A stretch of 64,000 nt of DNA from Telmatactis stephensoni. Lineage: Eukaryota > Cnidaria > Anthozoa > Actiniaria > Isophelliidae. Below are positions 1-30,423 of this stretch, in pieces. The notes under the pieces are model-generated. The model was not told the origin of the DNA. It did no database searches and worked only from the letters and a program-made list of their open reading frames with translations. How positions within the stretch are numbered: the stretch's first letter is position 1; each line of letters opens with the position of its first letter. The DNA is taken from the NCBI GenBank assembly GCA_029948255.1, contig JALIZF010001837.1, positions 124,001 through 188,000 of the forward strand, read 5' to 3'. The translations under genes and the position numbers were made by a program.

Positions 1-1153
1 AACAGCAATGAACACAAGGTGTACTTACGAGTTCCAGTTCAATTTGTTTAAGGTCTAATGGATGACAGGCATCGCTTTGATAAACACTTGATGATGATTT
101 GGTTAATTCATTCGACTGCTTATCTGGTGCTTGTTTACGACTGTGAACAACAACAAACAAACAAAATAAGCAATTGGGATGAAAGTCCTGTTCCTTTCCC
201 CTGTCACGCCCCTCTCTTTAGTTTTAATTGTTTTGTTATGTGCACGTGTTATTGTTATCTTAGTTTCCTGGCACTGTATTGTGACGAAGCCATTAAACTA
301 ACTAATAAGTATGTGATCATGAATTAGTGGAATGAACTACACTGCAGGGCTCAATTGTGTGAAAATGGTTAGGGCTAACAGGGTTAAAATCAACTTCTCC
401 CGAGCCCTGGCGGTTTCACAAAGTGTGCGTAACTTAACGAGTAAAGTCGTACATACTTATTCCAAAAATGATGACGTCAGAAATCTGAATCTCACATGTG
501 AAACTAGCCTTAAATTTTGACATTTGCACATTTTTACAAAAACATATACCAAGCATATCACTTTTTGGAAAAGGCCTTTCTCGAATTCGCTTGAACGACC
601 AGAGAACAATAGATTCAAGACGAGGCTGAACTAGACAAAATACAATAGAAACCCCAGTGTTGATTCAAATCTATTGTTATTGTTAATTGGGGGAAGGTCT
701 TTTGGTAAGGAGCACTCGTAAGGTACTTGCGCTTTGTGACATGAAAACGTTGGTTCCACTAAATGGAAAGCACCCCAGGTATGACTTTTGTCCATTTGCT
801 TAAAACTGTATCAGATTTCTTTTGATCAGCCTGACCTACTATTACTATAGAAAACTGTTTGAGTTGGGGTAATGGAAGGGGACAGTGACACCTTCCCCCA
901 CCCCTCCCCTACATAAATTTGATACCTTTTATTCTTCTTAGAGTTTGGACTGACATCGTGCCACATCTGGTGTGAAAAAGTTACACTGTCAGTAACAGTA
1001 ATGGTAATGGTTTATTTATTTATATGTATTTTTTATCATTATTTTGTACACAGCTTCAATGTAAATAAGTGTCAACTTTTTGAATTCTGTGTATAATAAA
1101 GTTATGATGATGATGATGATGATTATAATGACCATAAACCAGTGCAGACTTAC

Positions 1154-14666
<13,513 letters not shown>

Positions 14667-15372
14667 GTCAAACTTTCACCAACTATTCCCAATTACAGAT
14701 ACTGAAGCGCTTTTCTCTCCATCTCTTCGCCTGTAATGATAGCCCCTTTATCTGTCAATAGAGTTATTATTCGTAGTATTCATAAGTAGGGGAGATAATT
14801 GTAGTTTTGTTTACATAATCACATTCTCAAAGTTGAATTGTCCACCATTTTGTGATCGGTTCGTTGCTACGAATGACGTCAGATTTCAACACAGGAAGCC
14901 CGATGAGGTGTGAATAACTATTCAAAATTCTAGTAAAAAATCTTCAATAAGTTACATAATACGTTTTATGCAACTGGTCCCAGAATCTTTGGGATACAAT
15001 CTCCTACAAAAAATAATCGAAGATGGTATTTCCCGTGCTCTCGCCAACTTTAACCGTGAACCCGCTCTAACTCTGTAACCCCCCTCACATAGCGCGGTTT
15101 CGTATGTGCGAAACGGACCGCGCCGCGTACCATGACCGTGTCCGGTACCGTAATGTCTATAAAAACATTCGAAATTCCTGCCGTAACCGTACCGTGCGTT
15201 GCATGATCGTTGCTCCTCCCCTCAGGCTAGGCCTCTGCAGTGTACCAGCTGCACGGCAGGTCAAGTCCCCATAAAGCTTGGGCTACCTGTGGTTAGTGCA
15301 TAGTTAAGATACCGCTGATATAAAGAACTCTGGGCTCACAAGTAACAAAGTGTCATTTCTGTTGCACGTGGA
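14667..15372. promoter_or_regulatory. Divergent promoter interval between DCDC1 and PRMT1
   Basis: 706 bp separate the two start codons of these head-to-head genes. No clear TATA box is visible. The interval contains a CG-rich MITE copy (about 15089-15215) and the E-box-like CACGTG at 15365-15370 just upstream of the PRMT1 ATG. Shared regulation is inferred from geometry only. Confidence 0.4.
15089..15215. mobile_element. CG-rich ~140-bp MITE, copy 1 (PRMT1 promoter side)
   Basis: Shares TTTCGTATG, ACATTCGAAATTCCTGCCG and repeated ACCGTGTCCGG / CCGTAACCGTACCG words with copies 2-5. Confidence 0.6.
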
Positions 15373-21378
<6,006 letters not shown>

Positions 21379-22054
21379 CAAACGTTGAGACTAGAGTGAC
21401 TGGTGTCCCTATCTTAGAGTAATTTGAGTTGTTTTTAATAGAGAATGATCAGCTAATGGGGATGGTTGCTTTTTGATAAAATTGCTATGATGAGTCTTAG
21501 TGATACAACATTTATCCAACCCTGATGACATTTCAGCCTCCATGGATTCAACTCAAGTAGTTCGGGGTCTGAAATATTATCATTGTTGGGTGTACTGTTG
21601 CATATCCTCAACTAAAACAGCAGCCAACTTTTTTTATGTCACTAGTTAGCAGCAAAATATCGGTTGCTGTTTGCTGACTGAATTTGCCTAGCTTGGAAAT
21701 TACCACCGATTCTTATGAAGTTCGACCACCGAGTAGACTTCAACATTGTAGTTTTCGGCATTGTACGTTAGACAGATGACAAACTTCACAGCACATTTTA
21801 CAACGAAAAAAAAAAAGAATCGGTTCCCAGAAGCTGAAATAGCGTTTCTTTAGAAGTTTTGGGCTTACAATAAATTGCGGTCCATCTAAAGCAAAAAATA
21901 AACATGGATATGAAAGTGGTGGTCGTGCTTCATCGGTAGTTTTTAACTGTACATTTGAGTGTTAAGGTTTAAGATCCATCTTACATGTACATTTGCATTA
22001 CTGCCATAGCAACAGAAACTAGGTAGTTACCATGACTACCACTTTAAAATACGC

Positions 22055-22517
22055 TTAAAGTGCCCCTAACCCCTAAATTGAAATTTTGATAATCGTTTCT
22101 TCATGAATGGAAAAGCCTTATGGTTAAATATTTCAGGATAAAATCATCTCCTTTCTGAGGATTAAACATTTGAAATCTGAAAATGCAAATCGGATGACGT
22201 AGAAAAAGGACTACTTAAATATACAAAAACACTAGAGATGAATTTTATACTATTTTTTCATTTGCAAAACATTTTCATTGCTAAAGTACAAAGTTTGGTG
22301 AATGTTTTTGCCACCCAACTCAAACACACTTGTTTCAAATTGGAGACAAAATCATGCAAATTCCTTTTTTTACGTCACCTCATTTGCATTTCCCGACTTT
22401 AAATGCTTAATGCTCCGAAAGGAGATGATTTTATCTGGAGATATTTCACCATTAAACATTTCCATTCATGAAGAAACGATTCTCACAATTTCAATTTAGG
22501 GGTTAGGGGCACTTTAA
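22055..22517. mobile_element. 463-bp palindromic MITE (TTAAAGTGCCCCTAACCCC)
   Basis: TTAAAGTGCCCCTAACCCCT at the left is matched by AGGGGTTAGGGGCACTTTAA at the right. Inner arms pair too (AATCGTTTCTTCATGAATGG and its complement). Half-copies: 12290-12460 and 16104-16262. Confidence 0.85.
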
Positions 22518-23283
22518 AACTATGAGAACTCGGCGTGGTGCTGATGGGATGCCACGTAAAGTGGCTTTAACTATTAGTGAAATTCATGCAAAGAACTCAG
22601 ACACTTTTATATGTAAACACAAACAACATGTTGTACATGTATGTACTGCCTTTCACAGCAAAAATCGTTGCCTCTGTTAATTAGATTGTTTTTTAATCCA
22701 TCAATCGTTCTTGAGGGCAATGCTTGTGCTAATTTATGCAAATCATTGGTTGATTGAAAAAAAAGCTCTATCCCCAAAGATCAGGATTGACGCATTAGAA
22801 GGGCCGGATGCAACAATTTTCGCTGTAAACTGTTAGTTTTTCTCATGTCATGAGTAGACATTTGAAGCACTAAGTCTGCCTCGGTACAATTTATGTTGCT
22901 TGTATCTATGTATCAAGCTGAAATATTGAAATCATATTTTGTTTGATTTTTGCATTAGGCCTGATTTCTTGTCCCTCTCGAAACGGGGACCCGTACCTCG
23001 AAAGACCCGATAACTTAACGGTCCGTAAATATGCGGGCGTGGAACTAGAAACGCCTGTGAATTTTACGAGGTAAATTAACAAACCCGTAAAATTATCGTG
23101 TTTTTCGTGAAACGCCGGGTCCGTATCAGATAAAAGTTCAGTCAGCTACAAATTCCTGTCTCTTCATCCTCTATTAATTTGTTGTATTTTATTATTTTTA
23201 CTGTCTTAGTATTAAAATCAATAAGCATCCTGATTGTGGTCCTAGTTTTATGAAGTACATATCAACCTGATACCCAGAGCACA

Positions 23284-23456
23284 AGAGCTTTGGCTGTACA
23301 CCAGGTTTTTACGAGCGACGGAAACAGAAGCGCAAGCAACATACGCAGTATTGTATTTAGGTGTGAGAAAATATTAGCAGTGCGTTAATGAAACTGCGTA
23401 TGTTCCTTCTGCTTCTGCTTCTGTAGGTCGTATATAAAAACCAAGCTTTAGCGGTA
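23284..23456. mobile_element. Inverted-repeat element downstream of PRMT1
   Basis: AACATACGCAG / CTGCGTATGTT with outer arms containing GGAAACAGAAGCG / CTTCTGCTTCTG and ACCAGGTTTTTACGA / ATATAAAAACCAAGC. Confidence 0.6.
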
Positions 23457-23469
23457 ATACAAACGACGA

Positions 23470-24350
23470 TCATCTTCCGTTATTGATTGGATGAACAAAC
23501 GAGAGACCCCAATGTCGAAGCTCATCCAAGATGGTTGCCGTGCCGTAACATACAATTATGGATAAATATAAATCGAACGGTAATATTGTAAGTGCGCGTT
23601 TACAGAGCTCTGAAGTACGAACGAGAAAAAGCACGATCAATTCGTAATTTTCTAAACAGTGCGCTTTATCGTTGGATGAGCGGGCAGCTGTATCAACTTT
23701 AAGCGTAATAACCATAAATGGACTGGGAGCAGCTATTTCCATATTCGTGCGATCTCACGTTTTAGGTCCTGATATTTTTCTATCTTCTCTTTCTCCTTCA
23801 TGCTTACTCTGGTATCAAACGGGCAGGCGATGTCTACTATAGTGCACGTTTTCAATTTCTTATTTAGAATCACAATATCAGGCTTGTTATGCGTGCAATC
23901 TGATGATCTGCTTGCAGGCTCGTAACATGTACGTATATTTTCGTCTCACTGATCTTGGGATTTTACGGAAATTTTGATTCCTGAGCCCATGTTTTTAGAA
24001 AGTTTTGATCCCTGATCCTTGGTGCAAAAAACTGAGCTGATCCCTGATCCGGCTGACCCAATGTCCCTGATCCTCGATCCCACCCATTTGATCCCTGAGC
24101 CCTGGCCTCTGATCCCTGATCCTGGCCATAATTTGGAGCTTGATCCCAGATCCCATATACCATGTTACGAGCCTGTGTTTGTATTGTGAAATCTCAGAGC
24201 AATTAATTTGATCTCATCTGACTCGAGAACTGGCTGTGGCTTGTGTTCATACCATTTTGATCCCTTTGATGAGATCACTTAATGGTTTAGCAATGAATGC
24301 AGATGACATTTTAACGAACTTTGGTGGAATGAAATCATGAACAGAAAATC
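23470..24350 (-). pseudogene. R2-like non-LTR retrotransposon, C-terminal endonuclease remnant split by a MITE
   Basis: On the minus strand 24177-24290 reads KWYEHKPQPVLESDEIKL, and 23760-23914 reads NKPDIVILNKKLKTCTIVDI then ACPFDTRVSMKEKEKIEKYQ and DLKREIARIWK. This is the restriction-like endonuclease domain (P-D...D) that ends the single ORF of R2/NeSL-type LINEs. The two halves are continuous once the 261-bp MITE at 23915-24175 is removed. Downstream the frame decays with stops and shifts (to about 23470). Confidence 0.7.
23915..24175. mobile_element. 261-bp 'GATCCCTGATCC' MITE inside R2-like remnant
   Basis: Terminal inverted repeats CAGGCTCGTAACATG / CATGTTACGAGCCTG. Flanks TGCTTG and TGTTTG look like a 6-bp target duplication with one change. 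The interior is made of TGATCCCTGATCC sub-repeats. A second copy is at 48069-48327 and a broken third at 38988-39116. Confidence 0.8.
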
Positions 24351-24743
24351 TTTTAGAACAAAGAAAAATCTATGAAACCTGCGTTTCTTGTGGCGAAACG
24401 GCTAGTCGTTCGATACGGGGAAAAAAAAACCCCATAATTTTGAAAGGCTTTACCTTTCCTCTGAATGATGCAATCCCGAGTTCGCGGAAGCAAGAAATAA
24501 AATTAAATTAAAAAAACAGGACCGGAAAGAAAATAAAAAATAAAAAACAGCAAACATGTATTACACAGAGAAAACTTCACAGGGTTATTACTTAGAAACG
24601 GACCTAAAGCGGTTAAATACATTTCAACTGAGTCTGTCTCGTTTTGAATTTTTCTTTCTGGTTTAGTAAAAAGCAAATCAATACTGAACTGATCGTTCGG
24701 TTGCTATGCAGAGTTCGTGGTGTCGGCACGAAATGCAACAATC

Positions 24744-25300
24744 GATGGGAGTCCCCCCCCCCCCCCCGGGCGTTGAACATGAATCCTGGTCGGAAAACAA
24801 TAGAGACGCTTCCTCCCGGGGGGGGGGGGTACTCCCATATATTTGCTATACGGGTACGTGCCGCCAAACAGGGTATGGCATTTTGTTTTCAGCGCGGATT
24901 TTACTCTGGAACAGGGTATATAAAATAGCTCTTTCTCTCTTTGGAACAGGGTAGTTTTTTTACAAAGTACGTCTGGATGTTGCATAAACGTCGCTCTGTA
25001 ATTAGGTACCAAAAGAAATCAGTCGGAAAATCAGATTGACTCTTCATTAAATGCTTGACAAAACCGATAGCACAAACTATTGCATGTCAAAATGCAAAAC
25101 ATTTCACTGGGACAGGGTATATGTTTGTGGTACTTACTCTGGAACAGGGTAGCGTTTTAAGCTTTTTTACTCTGGAACAGGGTCAGGGTTTGAGGGGCTC
25201 AGCGGCACGTCCCTACCCAAAACTGGAAGGAATGCCCCCCCCCCCCCGCCCCGGGCGCTTCCTCCGTCCTGGTCAGTACACCCTTAACCCTGTTAACCCT
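24744..25300. mobile_element. G-tract 'GGGGTACTCCC' MITE cluster beside HNMT-like copy A
   Basis: Poly-C and poly-G termini (24751-24767, 24820-24830, 25237-25248), the phrase TACTCCCATATATTTGC and repeated TACTCTGGAACAGGGTA. This type of repeat is familiar from coral genomes. A shorter version borders copy B at 31402-31500. Confidence 0.65.
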
Positions 25301-26193
25301 TAAACCTTATCAATAATGATAACATGAAGAACTCTTTCTGCCAATTTCCGGCCGCTTCTCTCAGTGAATACACTTTTCCTGACTAGTTCTATGGTTTCGT
25401 CTACTTGTTTCTTCTCGACGGACTGACGAAAATCTTGAATATAACTGAGACAATCAAGAAGAAGATTTCCTTCCAACGACTTTTCGTCAAATATTTCTGT
25501 TACATCAACTTCGCATGCTAGTGTATTTAAAGTATACTTCCATTTGTGTTTCTTTGCGATTTCTTCGATTATTTCTGCAGTTTTGTGATAACTTGTAGGG
25601 TGGACTTCTTCATTCCAAAGGTTGCTTTGCTTCAAAAACACCTCCGTAGTGACATCTTGATCAACGACCACACAAATTATATTTCCTTTTTGATGAAGTT
25701 GATTTTCATAGGCGTGAACTAAAACAGCTTCATTGTCATTGAAGTAATGAATGCTACTTACAAAATGCACAAGGTCGAATCCAGTCGTGGTGTTGGATTT
25801 CTCTACGTGCTGTTCAAATGTCTCTTGACAAAGTTCAAAAATGACTTTGTTGTTCTGAGATGAACTTGGTAGCTTATTTAAAGCAGCTCTAAATCTTCTT
25901 ATTTGGAATTCACTTGGTTCTATGGCTCGGTGAAGTAGTTTTACATCACTACCACAGTACCTTAATAATTGGTCTTGTACAACTTGTGCAATTTTAATAT
26001 CGTATTCCCCATCACCACTTCCAACTCCCAGAATACGAAAGAATCCTCGTTCACTGATGCGTATTCTCTGGGTTGAGATAAAATTTCCAAGATTTTGCCG
26101 AAGACTTTCAATCACTTGGGTTTTCTCATTAGATTTTCGATAGTAAACTTCCAGCCTTTTAGCATAAGGTTCTCCTTTTAGAATTATCGCCAT
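25300..26193 (-). CDS. Histamine-N-methyltransferase-like protein, copy A
   Basis: Intact intronless ORF of 297 residues, the family's usual size (~292). HNMT transfers a methyl group from SAM to the imidazole of histamine in the cytosol. Motif I, ILGVGSGDGE (residues 54-63), and the strand-2 acid in IEPSE (Glu92) form the SAM pocket. Aligned by eye to human HNMT, the histamine-contact residue Glu28 appears kept (Glu23 in SNEK), but Gln143 and Asn283 correspond to Ser146 and Arg287, so the substrate may not be histamine. The start ATG (26191-26193) is shared with copy C. No introns, unlike vertebrate HNMT; no poly(A) tract or signal for retroposition could be shown. The 3' flank is a G/C-tract repeat. 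The 5' flank is interrupted by a ~680-bp inverted-repeat element that copies B and C lack. Confidence 0.8.
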   Translation of the reverse strand: MAIILKGEPYAKRLEVYYRKSNEKTQVIESLRQNLGNFISTQRIRISERGFFRILGVGSGDGEYDIKIAQVVQDQLLRYCGSDVKLLHRAIEPSEFQIRRFRAALNKLPSSSQNNKVIFELCQETFEQHVEKSNTTTGFDLVHFVSSIHYFNDNEAVLVHAYENQLHQKGNIICVVVDQDVTTEVFLKQSNLWNEEVHPTSYHKTAEIIEEIAKKHKWKYTLNTLACEVDVTEIFDEKSLEGNLLLDCLSYIQDFRQSVEKKQVDETIELVRKSVFTERSGRKLAERVLHVIIIDKV

Positions 26194-26244
26194 TTCGACA
26201 CAGTGAAAAATAGGCGCTCAATGAGCTCAAGTGGAAGAAGCGAT

Positions 26245-26944
26245 AATTTGTATCGTTAACACGCAATGAGCTTTTATCACGTAATTCCAAAAGTCACAGT
26301 AAAGAAATATAATTACCATAGCTGGAAAGAGCATGTCAAAATTTGTATCGTTAACACGCAATGAGCTTTTATCACGTAATTCCAAAAGTCACAGTAAAGA
26401 AATATAATTACCATAGCTGGAAAGAGCATGTCAAAATTAGTAAAACTGTGAAGTTTTAATGAAGTAACTGTCAAACTCACGAAGATATGAATTTTCAAAA
26501 ATCGAAATTTTGTATGAAAACCACAGGAGGCCCAAGCTCTCTATGAGAGGCGAATATTACAAAGCTTTGTATGGGAGTTTAGGTTCCGCTTTATTACTCC
26601 GTAAATAATAAAGCAAATACACTCTAACGGTTATACAGTGCTTCTTGTGTTACTGGTATTCTCTGGTAGCGATTTTAGGCCATTTCGTCAATTTTTTGCT
26701 GAGTTCTCTTTCCGAGGGAGCGTTGCGTGACGAGGCTAAACACGGCTGCGAGGGAGACTACTCTTGCCTACCAGCGAATGTTTTCATACAAAATTTCGAT
26801 TTTTGAAAATTCATATCTTCGTGTGTTTGAAAGTTACTTCATTCAAACTTCACAGTTTTACTAATTTTGACATGCTCTTTCCAGCTATGGTAATTCTTTT
26901 TCTGTTTTGCTAATTTAAAAATACCTGATAAAAGCTCATTGAGC
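26245..26944. mobile_element. ~680-bp inverted-repeat element inserted upstream of HNMT-like copy A
   Basis: Copies B and C run directly from the gene start region to the ATTGAGCGTTCAGTCG flank; copy A has an insert. The insert ends in GCAATGAGCTTTTATCA (26263 onward) and its complement TGATAAAAGCTCATT (to 26940). Longer inner arms are also visible (26400-26520 against 26775-26890). A 95-bp segment near the left end is tandemly duplicated (26245-26339 and 26340-26434). Type: nonautonomous DNA transposon, family unknown. Confidence 0.7.
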
Positions 26945-27284
26945 GTTCAGTCGAATTACCTGCAGCTCGAAGAATGTTGCCATGGAGATGACACCGAGGC
27001 AGCCCAAGTCTGTGGTTTAATGACAGCTCCGTGATTGTTCGAATTCAGGACGGATTATATTGCTCAACTTTATTTTATTCTTCAGGGATTTTTTAAATAT
27101 TGATTTTCTCATACTCAATCAATACTTTTACAAACCAATATGAATTTTTCAGGGTGTTTTTCAAATTTCCCTCAACCTTTAGAGAGAACGGGTATCAATC
27201 GCAAAATTCTGAACATCCAGAGAGAAGAAACGGGATACTAGTGCCATGTTGGATCCTCTTGGATGACATATCAGGGTCACTGAT

Positions 27285-27415
27285 TTCTTTCTCCAGTTTC
27301 GCTTCCAAGTTGTCGGTAGTTCAAAGCCTCTCTCGGATGCCGACAACTCGGAATTTCCGAGTTGTCGGTTCATAGTTCTCGCTTCTCAGTTGTCGCTTCC
27401 AAGATGTCGCATATG
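27285..27415. repeat. Palindromic 'TTGTCG' array upstream of HNMT-like copy A
   Basis: Repeats of CCGAGTTGTCGCTTCCAAG and complements (CGACAACTCGG AATTTCCGAG). The same array, with differing repeat numbers, is at 32918-33100 (copy B) and 43612-43815 (copy C). Confidence 0.6.
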
Positions 27416-27473
27416 ACTGAAGTTTATCTGTCATCAAGTGGTCATTGATCAAACTTTACTTTTTACTCGTTCC

Positions 27474-27545
27474 CAGGCCGTAGGCCTGCACGAGTCTAGG
27501 TTTAGGTTATCTATCGTCGTAGTCGAGAATGTGCCATGCCAAGGT
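27474..27545 (+). mobile_element. 5' end of a TACTCG-family element (with copy A)
   Basis: TACTCGTTCCCAGGCCGTAG followed by GGTTTAGG and TCGTCGTAGTCGAGAATGTG, the same 5' terminal block as the 18-kb element. It lies at the same distance from HNMT-like copies A, B (33152-33240) and C (43870-43965), so it inserted before the gene was duplicated. No matching 3' end was found nearby. Confidence 0.5.
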
Positions 27546-27807
27546 AAAATTTAAGCCTCTTTATTGGAAATTTAGGATTGAGATCGATACTTCCATGAGT
27601 TCAAATCAGCTTGCCGGCGAAGCAGACAAATATTCCGCTTCAGTATCGAACTCAAAACGTCTGAAACGTGACTAGTCTGACTAAACTGGCTTTAAGGTTT
27701 TTTTGGAGTCATTTTTACCCCTTTCAAATTACTCTCCTTGGAAGAGTAGATTTTACACGACCCTGAGAGTAAAAATTACTCTCTAAAATTTACAGTGTAT
27801 AATAAAC

Positions 27808-28518
27808 CGGGGGGACTCCTATATATAAGAGGACGGGGATGCTCGTCGGAAATTTGGAAAATGACCCCTAAAAGGTACCTGAGTGGGAGTGGCAACAATT
27901 AATTTTTACCCTTAAAAGATACCAATTCAAAAACAATAATAAAGAATTAAAGTAATGAAACACTTTGTTGGGTGGCATGGGTGGCGTAGTGGTTAAGCCA
28001 CTCGCCTCTCACCGCTGTGGTCCAACGGGTCGGGTCACTGGTTCTAGCCCTGTGGATGCCACACTGGGAGTAGAGTTTGTTAGATGTGTTGTTCTCTCCC
28101 TTGCCACGAGGGTTTTTCTCCGGGTTCTCCGGTTTTCCTCCTCCGTAAAAATCAACATGTGAGTTGAGCATTGTATGAAAAATATTCAAGTGTAGAGGTA
28201 GCGAGTGTGAGATGAAAGACGGCCCAATGGAAGATTAGCGAAAGCTAAATTGGCTTCCGTCTATAAATAAAGACTATTATCGATGTGCTTTGAAGATTCA
28301 ATTCAGATCATCGAAATCGTCCCTTTCATGCTTATTTTAGGTAGTTTGTTTACCCCAAAAACAGTCCCTAAAAGGTACCAGCGCGCTAGCTATGTCTCTG
28401 GTAGTCCACTTAAGTCTGAAACACCCTAAAAGGTACCAGATTGCAGATTTTGACCCCTAAAAGATACGACGAGCATCCCCGTCCATTTACGATCGGGGTC
28501 CCCCCCCCCTCCCCCGGG
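27808..28518. mobile_element. G-tract MITE ('CCCCTAAAAGGTACC') interrupted by a SINE
   Basis: Left end CCGGGGGGACTCCTATAT and GACGGGGATGCTCGTCG; right end CGACGAGCATCCCCGTCC then a C-tract. The inner word CCCTAAAAGGTACC repeats. The SINE at 27968-28282 splits it. Confidence 0.7.
27968..28282 (+). mobile_element. tRNA-derived SINE
   Basis: Pol III A-box-like TGGCGTAGTGGTTAAG and B-box-like GGTTCTAGCCC, spaced as in a tRNA (GGCATGGGTGGCGTAGTGG ... CTGTGGATGCCA). A body (CTCCGGGTTCTCCGGTTTTC) follows, then the 3' end AATAAAGACTATTATCG. Not a functional tRNA: the arms do not fold properly. Confidence 0.75.
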
Positions 28519-29571
28519 ATAATAAAAATGGTGCATTCCGGTGAAAACCCCAACTAAATTGGATAAGTGGTTCAAAACTAGTTATTCTTGTTTAGAAAAT
28601 TCAGATTTCTGCAAGAATTTATGGAACTCGCCATATATGGTCAAACTTTAGGGGCATTTTAACTCTTAACACTATACTCAAAGTTCGTCAGATTGAAACA
28701 AAGTGAGTGATGCACCAAATAGTAGCACATATTTGCAAACGCTATCATAGGTGAATTTGTTGTATTCACTGATGGTAGCTCTTCAAACAGAGAAATTAAC
28801 CTACATCTGCTACCATAACAATGATTTTCAGAATCACTCTTTAGAAGTGACTCAAATTTTTATCAAGTTTCTAGTTTAATCAATCAATCCAATCCATTTT
28901 GATTAACTCATCCCGCTGCGGATCTGTGACATATTTACTTATATCACATATATTTGGAGTTTTTAATAAAACTAATAAAAAATAAAAACGTCGCCCAGCT
29001 TAATAATTCAAACGCGTATGTTCTGAAAACTTGCTTGTGTACTGAATATTATATTACAGATTAGCTACCAAGATCGCAACAGGAAAGATCATTTGACAAA
29101 AAACCCAACTCCGAAATCTTACTGAGGTAGACCATTGATATTACATGCGAAAGATGCAAATTAGATGCTGGAAATCGCATTTCCGAGGGGCTGAATTTCA
29201 CAATTTCAACCCCCCGGCCTAGCTAGTTGCTCCCGCCCAGGGGAGTAGCAGGGCCCGAGCAATAAAGGGGGGGGGGGGCATTCAATGGAAAAGTTAAATT
29301 TCAAGGTCCAGTTTCCTCCAAAATATTCTAATTTCCTAATTTCCCCAGGAAGAACGGTTTAGGACAAAAGCAAGCCTTCGTCCAAGTGCGGAGTATCCTT
29401 GAGATGACATTTGAATATTGTGAATCAAATTAAAAGTAAAACTACAGGTACTACACCTACTACACCTCACACTTGTTTTCGATGGAGAGAGGGGTAAAGA
29501 GCGCACCGTCGCTTCCTGGGAAACGTAACCAGCTTAACTAGCTGGAGGAACTACCGACCCTAAATATTGTG
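28519..29571. other. Intergenic DNA without recognised content
   Basis: No plausible exon, RNA gene or structured repeat seen, apart from a G-tract at 29267-29279. Part of the ~2-kb stretch between copy A and repeat S that is absent from copy C. Confidence 0.5.
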
Positions 29572-30109
29572 CTTTATCTTAACCTTTTAAATTGTCGAAA
29601 TGTAGCGTTTTACTGAAATGGAAGACGTTACTCGATCGGAGGATTATGGCCAAAGAAGGAGAGTAAAGAAAATTCAAAAGAAAACAGATCCATATATTCG
29701 ACCTATAGAGGCTTTTTCTCTTTCTTTGCCTGCATGTCGCGTTCGCATTCTCACTCCTCCCAACCAAACCTTTATTTGAGTTATTATTACATTTTGAATA
29801 GCCATTACCTTTAGTTCTGTTTCCGTAAAAGTTCCCAAAAAGAGTGAGGGGAATCCAGGTCTATCAGGGGAGTAGCCAGGAGTTTCGTGCGACTGTAATT
29901 TACCCAGCTGGATGAACAGTTTATACATACACACAAGCCAAAAATATACCTTTTGCTTAAATTTTTAAAAACTTTAAAAAATAGTGTCTTGATTAACTTG
30001 GCAATTGTTTAGCGGGGCAATTGCAAAACGCATAAAAAACGCACGATATTCGATCACACATTTCAGAAATATAGAGAAATTAAACGATATCCATATATTA
30101 ATAATCAGA
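29572..30109. repeat. 540-bp repeat 'S', first copy
   Basis: Matches 43975-44529 with few changes (TGCTTTATCTTAACC... to ...CCATATATTAATAATCA). A plus-strand frame reads MEDVTRSEDYGQRRRVKKI and continues about 50 codons here, but it is frameshifted in the second copy, so coding is doubtful. In copy C the segment follows the HNMT unit directly; here 2 kb intervene. Confidence 0.6.
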
Positions 30110-30122
30110 TCCGAATGACTGG

Positions 30123-30423
30123 TTGAAATTTAAAGAACAACGGAATATAGTAAACAATAAGATTATGTTAGCGAAACAAGCCTATTATCAAAATACTTCA
30201 AATGAACGTAAGGGCGACTCTAGAAAAACTTGGCAGATCATCAATGAACTAACTTCTCGGAAGTCTGGGAAAATATCTGTGAAAGAGCTGAAGGTCAATG
30301 GATACTCGATAACAAACCCAGTTGATTTGGCAAATGAATTTAACAATCACTTTGCCACCATTGGCCCAAAGCTTGCTGAAGATATTCCTTCCAGCAATAG
30401 CAATAGTAGCGTTTTAAGCTTTT
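30123..30423 (+). pseudogene. LINE ORF2 fragment (between endonuclease and RT)
   Basis: KFKEQRNIVNNKIMLAKQAY, GDSRKTWQIINELTSRKSG and NPVDLANEFNNHFATIGPKL are the linker before the reverse transcriptase in jockey/RTE/L2-like LINEs. Truncated at both sides; the right end meets sequence also seen at 25149 beside copy A. Confidence 0.75.

Noticed and set aside
29..104. Possible further 3' exon of DCDC1 with a good donor (GTAAGTAC on the minus strand at 21-28)
   Set aside because: No acceptor gives a frame that continues the doublecortin domain; phase-0 readings are short or stopped.
25300..26193. HNMT-like genes as recent retrocopies
   Set aside because: Intronless, but no poly(A) tract or target duplications around the unit, and duplicated flanks extend far beyond any transcript; segmental duplication fits better.
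27974..28060. Candidate tRNA gene
   Set aside because: A and B boxes are present but arms do not fold and a SINE body follows.
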